From assembly GCA_035525905.1 (NCBI GenBank), contig DATLDK010000066.1, positions 1 through 8,723 of the forward strand: a DNA stretch of 8,723 nt, given 5' to 3'. A program made the translations under genes and the position numbers. Numbering within the stretch: the first letter of the stretch is position 1; every line of letters begins with the position of its first letter. Source of the stretch: Gaiellasilicea sp035525905 (lineage in GTDB: Bacteria; Actinomycetota; Thermoleophilia; Gaiellales; Gaiellaceae). The notes under the pieces are model-generated. The model was not told the origin of the DNA, did not search any database, and saw only the letters and a list, made by a program, of their open reading frames with translations. This document shows, one piece after another, positions 1 through 4,787 of this stretch.

Positions 1-72
1 CGGAAGTTCGGAACCAACTGGCTCGTTCCCGGAGCCGCACGCGGCGCGGCTCGTTCGTCCAGGACTCGCTAG
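1..72 (+). CDS. Possible 3' end of an unidentified + strand gene (partial)
   Basis: The first reading frame is open from the window edge to a TAG at 70-72 and gives a 23-residue tail (RKFGTNWLVPGAARGAARSS and three more residues). It would end four bases before the stop codon of the convergent threonine synthase gene, which is a common tail-to-tail arrangement. No family can be recognised from so few residues. The other two forward frames are also open across this stretch, so the assignment is weak. If it is not coding, the stretch is simply intergenic sequence downstream of the threonine synthase gene. Confidence 0.25.
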   Translation, partial: RKFGTNWLVPGAARGAARSSRTR

Positions 73-76
73 CAAG

Positions 77-1261
77 TCAGTCCCGCCCCACGCCGAGGGC
101 CGCTAGGTAGTCGTCGGCGTCCGCTTCGTTCTGCCGCGCTGGATAGTCGCAATCCGGGGTGCGGGGCTTCATGCCGCTGCCGGTGACGACGAGGACTACT
201 CGCTCTCCGGACTCGATCGCGCCCGAGCGGACCAGGTCGACGAGCGCAGAGAACGCGACGCCGCCGGCCGGATCGGCGAGGACGCCCGCGTTCTCGGCGA
301 GCAGCTCGGTGCTCGACTCGATCAGCTCCTCCGCGACGCTCGCGATGGAGCCGCCGGACATGCGTGCCGCACCGATCGCGAGCTCTCCGTAGCTGGGGTC
401 GCCGACTGCAAGCGAGCGGGCGATCGTGTCCGGCGTCACGCGGGAGGGTGGGCGCTCATCGGCCCACGCGGCAGCGACCGGCGGACAACCGCCCGGCTGC
501 GCTCCGTACAGCCGCGGCGGCCTGTCGACGACGAGGCCGAGCTCCTCGAGCTCGACGAACCCCTGCGCGAGCTTCGCGAAGAGCGCGCCCGACCCGATCG
601 GGGCGACGACCGCGTCCGGCGTCTCCCAGGCGAGCTGTTCCGCGATCTCGTAGGCGATCGTCTTGATCCCCTCGACCGCGAACGGCTGCAGGTTCCCTTC
701 GAGGAAGCCCCAGGGAAAGAGGTGCTCGAGCTCGCGCTCGAGACCGCGGCAATCCTCGAACGTGCCCCGCACCGTGAAGACTGTCGCGCCGTAGGTCGCG
801 GACGGAAGCATGGGCTCGCCGCCGTCCGCGGGGCTGAGGATCACGCCTTCGAGGCCGGCGGCCGCGCACGCCGCCGCGACGGCCGCTCCGAGGTTTCCGG
901 TCGAGGCGCAAAACAGCGTCTCCATGCCGAAGCCCTGGGCGGCGGCGATGGCGCTCGCGGCCATTCGGTCCTTGAAGGAATGCGTCGGGTTCGCCGATTC
1001 GAGCTTCAGGTGCACGTCGAGGTCGAGTGCAGCCGAGATTCTCGGCGCAGCCACGAGCGGCGTCCGGGTGGGCATCGCGGTCTCGCGGTGCGGCAGCAGG
1101 GCGCCGTAATTCAGGAAGGACGGCGGGTCGTCGAAGAGGCCGATGCTCCCGTCACGGACATATCGCACGTCCAAGGGGCCTGCGCACGCAGGACAGCTCG
1201 ACGCCGGTGCAAGCGGCTGGGTCGCCTCGCAGATGCGGCAGCTGAGCATGGCGCTGTTCAA
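77..1261 (-). CDS. thrC: Threonine synthase (PLP-dependent, zinc-ribbon type)
   Basis: A 394-residue fold-type II PLP enzyme. The family converts O-phosphohomoserine to threonine in the cytoplasm. The N-terminus carries a zinc-ribbon-like set of four cysteines at about residues 8, 11, 23 and 26 (CRIC...CPAC). The PLP lysine is K97 in NPTHSFKDR, the phosphate-binding loop is STGNLG near residue 120, an EGIKT motif lies near residue 200, and VTGSGMKPR is near the C-terminus. The TTG at 1261 is the chosen start because GAGGCGGGG lies just upstream at good spacing. An ATG four codons in (1249) is the alternative. Upstream on the same strand, 166 bases away, is the hisA-sulfur-carrier fusion. That neighbour leaves open whether the enzyme is a housekeeping ThrC or a relative that accepts sulfur from the carrier. 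The family assignment is firm, but the exact substrate is not. Confidence 0.92.
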   Translation of the reverse strand: MNSAMLSCRICEATQPLAPASSCPACAGPLDVRYVRDGSIGLFDDPPSFLNYGALLPHRETAMPTRTPLVAAPRISAALDLDVHLKLESANPTHSFKDRMAASAIAAAQGFGMETLFCASTGNLGAAVAAACAAAGLEGVILSPADGGEPMLPSATYGATVFTVRGTFEDCRGLERELEHLFPWGFLEGNLQPFAVEGIKTIAYEIAEQLAWETPDAVVAPIGSGALFAKLAQGFVELEELGLVVDRPPRLYGAQPGGCPPVAAAWADERPPSRVTPDTIARSLAVGDPSYGELAIGAARMSGGSIASVAEELIESSTELLAENAGVLADPAGGVAFSALVDLVRSGAIESGERVVLVVTGSGMKPRTPDCDYPARQNEADADDYLAALGVGRD

Positions 1262-1262
1262 A

Positions 1263-1297
1263 GCCCCGCCTCTGTGACTCGAGCTAGGCGGCGGGGC
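1263..1297 (-). promoter_or_regulatory. Hairpin covering the ribosome binding site of the threonine synthase gene
   Basis: GCCCCGCC at 1263-1270 and GGCGGGGC at 1290-1297 form a perfect 8-bp GC-only inverted repeat with a 19-base loop. In the minus-strand transcript the second arm contains the purine-rich Shine-Dalgarno stretch and ends one base before the TTG start. If the stem folds, it would hide the ribosome binding site. It lacks a proper T run after the stem (only CTTTG), so it is a poor intrinsic terminator. Whether it is regulatory or a by-product of GC-rich sequence cannot be told from the sequence alone. Confidence 0.35.
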
Positions 1298-1313
1298 GGG
1301 TGGAAAAGGCCGT

Positions 1314-1412
1314 CTAGCGCACGCGCGAGCGCACGATGAGGAGCTCCTCGATAATCCCTACGAGCTTGTGCGCGCTCACGATGTGCAAAGCGTAGTCGGC
1401 CGAGCCGCCCAC
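1314..1412 (-). CDS. Possible 32-residue small ORF between the sulfur-carrier domain and thrC
   Basis: On the minus strand, directly after the TAA of the hisA-sulfur-carrier gene, the same frame stays open for 37 codons until a TAG at 1316-1314. A GTG at 1412 would start a 32-residue peptide (MGGSADYALHIVSAHKLVGI and twelve more residues) with a regular hydrophobic pattern and G/C-rich third positions. No strong Shine-Dalgarno is visible and no family is recognised. It could be a small protein, a decayed remnant, or chance openness in GC-rich DNA. The rest of the spacer holds only the hairpin described separately. Confidence 0.15.
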   Translation of the reverse strand: MGGSADYALHIVSAHKLVGIIEELLIVRSRVR

Positions 1413-1427
1413 CGCAACAACCGCCGC

Positions 1428-1697
1428 TTACCCGCCGCCGGCCATCGCCGGCAGGAGGATGAGGGTGCTGCCGCTCACGGGCGTGTCCAGACCGTCGAGC
1501 GTACGCACGTCGTCGCGGCCGACGTACACGTTGACGAACGGCGTCAGCTCGTCGTGCTCGAAGAGGTGGGCGCGCAAGGAGGGGTAGCGCGCGGTCACGT
1601 CCTCGAGCACCTGCCTCACGGTCTCCCCCTCCGCGGCGAGCTCGCGTTGTCCGCCGACGTGGTCGCGAAGCATCGGCGGGATGCGGATGGGGGTCAT
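1428..1697 (-). other. Sulfur-carrier (ubiquitin-like) domain with its own in-frame ATG
   Basis: This part of the fusion gene encodes an 89-residue beta-grasp sulfur carrier that begins at an in-frame ATG (1697) precisely where free CysO-type proteins normally begin. Upstream of the ATG is a weak purine-rich stretch (TAAGTGA ending eight bases before it). A separate carrier could therefore be made by internal initiation alongside the fusion. Sulfur carriers need a free C-terminal glycine for adenylation and thiocarboxylate formation, and that end is exposed in either product. No activating E1-like enzyme (MoeZ/ThiF type) and no JAMM protease are in this window. Confidence 0.7.
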
Positions 1698-2423
1698 CGT
1701 CGTGTCACTTACTTCACCCAGCGCTTCGGTCAGGGTGAAGCGCCCCAGCCAGATGGCGCTGCCCGTGACGGCCCCTGCGCACCCCAGCCCGCGGAGCATG
1801 CGCAGGTCCTCCAGCGTGGCAATGCCGCCTGCTGCGATCACGGGGAGACCACACTCCAGCACCGTCTCCAGTAGCGGCGCGTCCGGCCCCGTCAGCGTTC
1901 CGTCTCGTTGCGCGCTCGTGACGAGGAGCCTCCGCACCCCGGCGTCGGCACAGCGGCGGGCAAGCTCGCCGGGGTCCAGCGGCGTCGACTGCGTCCACCC
2001 GTTGACGGTGACCGTGCCATCACGCGAGTCGATGGCCACGGCGATGCGCTCCCCGAAGCGCGCGAGCGCGCCGGCGAGGAGCTCAGCGTCGAGAGCCGCG
2101 GTGCCGAGGAGGACACGCGTCGCTCCGGCCGCCAAGGTCGCGTCGATCGACTCGAGGCTGCGAATGCCACCCCCGACCTGAACCGGAAGACCCAGGGCCG
2201 CAACGCGGGAGACGAGCCCTGGGCTGGGATTGCCGGAAAAGGCCCCGTCGAGGTCGACGAGGTGCAGCCAGGACGCGCCTTCCGCTGCGAAGCGCTCCGC
2301 CGCGGCCACGGGGTCGCCGCCTTCGACTGTTACTGCCTCGCGACGGCCCTCGGAGAGGCGAACCACCCGGCCCTCGAGCACGTCGATGGCCGGGTAGATC
2401 GTGAAATCCTCGTGCGTTAGCAC
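1428..2423 (-). CDS. hisA: HisA isomerase fused to a C-terminal CysO/MoaD/ThiS-like sulfur carrier
   Basis: A 331-residue two-domain protein. Residues 1 to about 238 are a HisA (beta/alpha)8 barrel, which isomerises ProFAR to PRFAR in histidine synthesis. It shows YPAIDV with the N-terminal catalytic Asp (D14), VDLDGA, the phosphate loop VGGGI, AIDSRDG with the second Asp (D132), RDGTLTG and AAGGI. After a linker of a few residues, 243-331 are a complete ubiquitin-like sulfur carrier with IPPMLRDHVGGQ, FVNVYVGRDDVR, GLDTPVSG and LLPAMAGGG. From memory these match mycobacterial CysO, the carrier that delivers sulfur as a C-terminal thiocarboxylate. The tail has three glycines instead of the usual GG. 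The start is the GTG at 2423, since no other start codon precedes FTIYPAID. This leaves 22 bases to the divergent regulator gene. HisA is thus split off from the main his operon but shares its control region. Activity as dual HisA/TrpF (PriA) cannot be judged. Confidence 0.9.
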   Translation of the reverse strand: MLTHEDFTIYPAIDVLEGRVVRLSEGRREAVTVEGGDPVAAAERFAAEGASWLHLVDLDGAFSGNPSPGLVSRVAALGLPVQVGGGIRSLESIDATLAAGATRVLLGTAALDAELLAGALARFGERIAVAIDSRDGTVTVNGWTQSTPLDPGELARRCADAGVRRLLVTSAQRDGTLTGPDAPLLETVLECGLPVIAAGGIATLEDLRMLRGLGCAGAVTGSAIWLGRFTLTEALGEVSDTTMTPIRIPPMLRDHVGGQRELAAEGETVRQVLEDVTARYPSLRAHLFEHDELTPFVNVYVGRDDVRTLDGLDTPVSGSTLILLPAMAGGG

Positions 2424-2448
2424 GCTAACATGCTAGCATGCTCGCATG
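2416..2448. promoter_or_regulatory. 8-bp-periodic operator array between divergent hisA and regulator gene
   Basis: Four degenerate 8-bp units follow each other without gaps: GTTAGCAC (2416), GCTAACAT (2424), GCTAGCAT (2432) and GCTCGCAT (2440). They form nested inverted repeats: GTTAGC/GCTAAC arms two bases apart (2416-2429) and a perfect palindrome at 2430-2439. An 8-bp step between CTAG-like cores is also the geometry of E. coli trp operators, where TrpR dimers can bind in tandem. The adjacent gene encodes a TrpR-superfamily protein, so this is the likely binding site for that regulator. The array touches both start codons, so binding should block both directions. The assignment of regulator to site is an inference. 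Confidence 0.6.
2430..2439. promoter_or_regulatory. Bidirectional extended -10 palindrome for two leaderless promoters
   Basis: The palindrome ATGCTAGCAT reads TGC-TAGCAT on both strands, which fits an extended -10 element (TGn followed by TAnnnT). TAGCAT lies exactly 12 to 7 bases upstream of the ATG at 2446 on the + strand. On the minus strand it lies exactly 12 to 7 bases upstream of the GTG at 2423. If transcription starts on the first base of each start codon, both mRNAs are leaderless, which is common in actinobacteria. This would also explain why neither gene has room for a Shine-Dalgarno. No convincing -35 hexamer is seen on either side, as expected for extended -10 promoters. Confidence 0.55.
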
Positions 2449-2763
2449 GCGACCGACCTGAGCCGTGATGTGGAGCAGATTCCGGGCCTGGACGACCTCG
2501 CCGATGCCGTGCTCACCGTGCGCACGCGCGACGAGGCCCGCAGGTTCCTCCGCGACCTCTGCACCCTGCCGGAGCTGGAGGCGCTCACGCACCGCTGGCA
2601 GACGGCGAAGCTGCTCGAGCAGCACGTCTCTTACGTCGAGATCGCCGAGCGGGTCCCGACGAGCACCGCCACTGTCACACGGGTCGCCCAGTGGCTGAAG
2701 CACGGAACCGGGGGCTACCGGATCGCGCTGGACCGCACCGCGACGAAGAGAAAGCGGCGTTAG
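2446..2763 (+). CDS. YerC/TrpR-family transcriptional regulator, probable histidine repressor
   Basis: A 105-residue, all-helical DNA-binding protein of the TrpR superfamily, YerC branch. The family signature is visible: RRFLRDLCTLPELEALTHRWQ at about residues 33-52, then a helix-turn-helix at about 62-85 with YVEIAERV and STATVTRVAQWL. The tail GYRIALDR is typical of YerC and is followed by a basic KRKRR end. TrpR-like proteins of this branch have been proposed from comparative genomics to control histidine genes in Gram-positive bacteria (HisR), with histidine as the presumed co-repressor. Position at the head of the his operon supports this role. The ATG at 2446 is preferred because it fits the leaderless promoter. 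A GTG at 2470 is an alternative that would still keep the whole domain. The TAG stop abuts the hisG start with no spacer. Confidence 0.85.
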   Translation: MATDLSRDVEQIPGLDDLADAVLTVRTRDEARRFLRDLCTLPELEALTHRWQTAKLLEQHVSYVEIAERVPTSTATVTRVAQWLKHGTGGYRIALDRTATKRKRR

Positions 2764-3654
2764 GTGGCGGCGAACGGCTTCGTCCGCGCCGGCACGAACG
2801 GCCGGCTCACCCTCGCCGTCCCGTCCAAGGGACGGATGGCGGAGCCGGCGTTGCGGCTCTGCGCCGACGCCGGCCTCAGCTTCGAGGCCACCGACCGAGC
2901 GCTGCTGGTTCCGTGCTCCAACGCGCCCGTCGACCTGCTCCTGGTCCGCGCGCACGACGTCCCCGAATACGTCCAGGACGGCGTCGTCGACCTTGGCATC
3001 ACCGGCGCCAACCTCGTCGCCGAAGCCGAGGTCGACATCGTCGTGCTCGCCGAGCTCGGGTTCGCCCGCTGCACGTTGCAGGCCGCAGTGCCCGAGGATG
3101 CGCCCCAGACGACCCTCGGCGATCTCGAGGGGCTCCGCGTCGCCACTGCCTACCCGGCCTCGACGAGGGCCCGGTTGGCGGAGCTCGGCGTGCAGGCGGA
3201 GCTCGTGCCGGTGTCGGGCTCGGTCGAGGCCGCGCCGCGGCTGGGTCTGTCCGATGCGATCGTCGATCTGGTGTCGACCGGATCGACCGCGAGCGCGAAC
3301 GGCCTGCGCCTACTCGGCAGCCTGCTGGAGTCCCAGGCTGTGTTGATCGCGAGTGCGACGGCGCTGGAGACGCGCCGCGAGCTGGTCGACCGCGTCGTGC
3401 TGATGGTCTCCGGCGTGGTGGCGGCGAGACGACGCCGGTACCTGATGCTGAACGCGCCGAGCTCTGCCCTCGAGGCGATCCGTGCCTTGCTTCCCGGCCT
3501 GGGCGCGCCGTCGGTGATCGACCTGGCCGAGCCGGGGCAGATCGCCGTCCACGCGGCTGTCGACGCGGACGACATCTGGAACCTGCTGGCGCCCCTCAAG
3601 GCTGCCGGTGCATCCTCGATCCTCGTGCTGCCCGTGGAACGGCTGGTGGCATGA
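2764..3654 (+). CDS. hisG: ATP phosphoribosyltransferase, long form
   Basis: HisG joins ATP and PRPP to make N1-(5-phosphoribosyl)-ATP, the first and feedback-controlled step of histidine synthesis. The 296 residues hold the two-lobed catalytic part, with LAVPSKGRM at about 17-25, GVVDLGITGANLV at 73-85, and the PRPP/phosphate loop IVDLVSTGSTASANGLRLL at about 166-184. A C-terminal domain of about 80 residues (from RELVDRVVLM to LPVERLVA) corresponds to the ACT-like regulatory domain of the hexameric long form. It should therefore not need HisZ and should be inhibited by histidine. The GTG at 2764 is the only plausible start. It follows the TAG of the regulator gene directly and in the same frame, with only a weak AGAAAG stretch upstream, so translation is probably coupled. 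The stop overlaps the hisD start (ATGA). Confidence 0.95.
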   Translation: MAANGFVRAGTNGRLTLAVPSKGRMAEPALRLCADAGLSFEATDRALLVPCSNAPVDLLLVRAHDVPEYVQDGVVDLGITGANLVAEAEVDIVVLAELGFARCTLQAAVPEDAPQTTLGDLEGLRVATAYPASTRARLAELGVQAELVPVSGSVEAAPRLGLSDAIVDLVSTGSTASANGLRLLGSLLESQAVLIASATALETRRELVDRVVLMVSGVVAARRRRYLMLNAPSSALEAIRALLPGLGAPSVIDLAEPGQIAVHAAVDADDIWNLLAPLKAAGASSILVLPVERLVA

Positions 3655-4787
3655 GAGGAGCAGCGCTCGAGGACGTGCTGCCACGAGTAGCGGAGATCGT
3701 GGCGGACGTAAGGCAGCGCGGCGACGCCGCGCTGCTCGACTGGACGGAGCGGCTCGACGGCGAACGGCCGGAGCTGCGGGTGGCGGCGGCCCGGCTGCGC
3801 ACCGCCCGCTTGCGGCCGGACGAGCTCGCGGCCGTGCTTGCGCTCGCCGAGGCAGTCGCAGCTTTCTGCACGCCGCAGCGACCACCCGACGTCGCGCTCG
3901 AAGCGGTTGCCGGGGTCCAGGCCGAGCGGCGCTGGCTACCGCTCTCCTCGGTCGGCATCTACGTCCCGGGAGGCCTGGCCTCGTATCCCTCCTCCCTCGT
4001 CATGGCGGCGGTCCCGGCACAAGTCGCGGGCGTGGAGCGGATCGCGGTGGTGACGCCGAAAGCGTCCGAGGCGACCCTCGCCGCTGCGCATGCCCTAGGC
4101 ATCGACGAGGTCTACGCTGTCGGCGGCGCCCAGGGCGTCGCGGCGCTGGCGTACGGGACCGAGACGATCCCGCCGGTCGACAAGATCGTCGGGCCCGGAA
4201 ACCGGTGGGTGACCGCGGCGAAGCTCCTCGTCTCCAGCCGGGTCGGCATCGACCTCCCCGCGGGGCCGAGCGAGGTCGTCCTGATCGCCGACGCGTCCGC
4301 GGATCCCACTCGGTGTGTCGCTGACCTGCTCGCACAGGCCGAGCACGGGCCCGACAGCGAGGCGATGCTGCTCAGCCTCGATCCCGGTCTCTCGACTGCG
4401 GTCAGGGGCGGGGTGGCCGGCGCCGGCAATGTTGCGGTTCGGGACGTGGGATCTCTAGAGGAGGCGATCGCGGTCTCCGAGGCGTACGCGCCCGAGCACC
4501 TCGAGCTCTGGGTGGCCAACCCGGAGCCCGTAGTGACGCAGATTCGCAACGCCGGCACGGTGTTCGTCCGGACCTCCGCAGTCGTCGGCGACTACGCCGC
4601 GGGAGCGACACACGTCCTTCCCACCGGAGGCCTCGCGCGCGGCTCGGGCGGGCTCGGGCTCGAGACATTCCTGAAGCCCGTACAGCTCGTCCGCGCCACG
4701 AACCTCGCCCGAGCGCGCGAGATCGGCCTGCCGCTCGCGCGTCTCGAAGGTCTGCCCCTCCACGCGGCCGCACTGGAGCTCGCATGA
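3651..4787 (+). CDS. hisD: Histidinol dehydrogenase, compact form
   Basis: HisD oxidises histidinol through histidinal to histidine using two NAD+ per turnover, with a bound zinc ion. Family motifs are VGIYVPGGLASYPSS (101-115), AVGGAQGVAALAYGT (156-170), VDKIVGPGNRWVTAAK (176-191) and GIDLPAGPSEV (199-209). The zinc ligands expected from E. coli HisD are present as Q229, H232, D314 and H371, and the catalytic pair as E282 and H283. At 378 residues it is clearly shorter than E. coli HisD (434). About 30 residues are missing before the QAEH motif, mostly at the N-terminus, about 14 are missing between QAEH and PEHLE, and the C-terminus is shorter. All catalytic residues remain, so it should be active. 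The ATG at 3651 overlaps the hisG stop. The frame is open further upstream, but only as an overlap with hisG. Confidence 0.95.
   Translation: MRGAALEDVLPRVAEIVADVRQRGDAALLDWTERLDGERPELRVAAARLRTARLRPDELAAVLALAEAVAAFCTPQRPPDVALEAVAGVQAERRWLPLSSVGIYVPGGLASYPSSLVMAAVPAQVAGVERIAVVTPKASEATLAAAHALGIDEVYAVGGAQGVAALAYGTETIPPVDKIVGPGNRWVTAAKLLVSSRVGIDLPAGPSEVVLIADASADPTRCVADLLAQAEHGPDSEAMLLSLDPGLSTAVRGGVAGAGNVAVRDVGSLEEAIAVSEAYAPEHLELWVANPEPVVTQIRNAGTVFVRTSAVVGDYAAGATHVLPTGGLARGSGGLGLETFLKPVQLVRATNLARAREIGLPLARLEGLPLHAAALELA

Noticed and set aside
64..77. GCTAGC at 68-73 resembling the operator unit at 2432
   Set aside because: It lies between two convergent gene ends, is a single copy without the 8-bp repeat, and has no promoter to control.
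722..1339. Plus-strand open frame of about 200 codons opposite thrC
   Set aside because: The translation is Arg/Gly/Ala-rich with no motif, and it is antisense to a well-supported PLP enzyme.
1690..1730. Frameshift or lost stop as the cause of the HisA-sulfur-carrier fusion
   Set aside because: Both domains are in the same frame with the expected ends and no disturbed residues. A frameshift would need two compensating errors. A single lost stop cannot be fully excluded and is raised as a check in the fusion finding.
2691..3650. Long + strand open frame upstream of and continuous with hisD
   Set aside because: It overlaps hisG in another frame, its translation is arginine-rich low-complexity sequence, and HisD homology begins only at the ATG at 3651.
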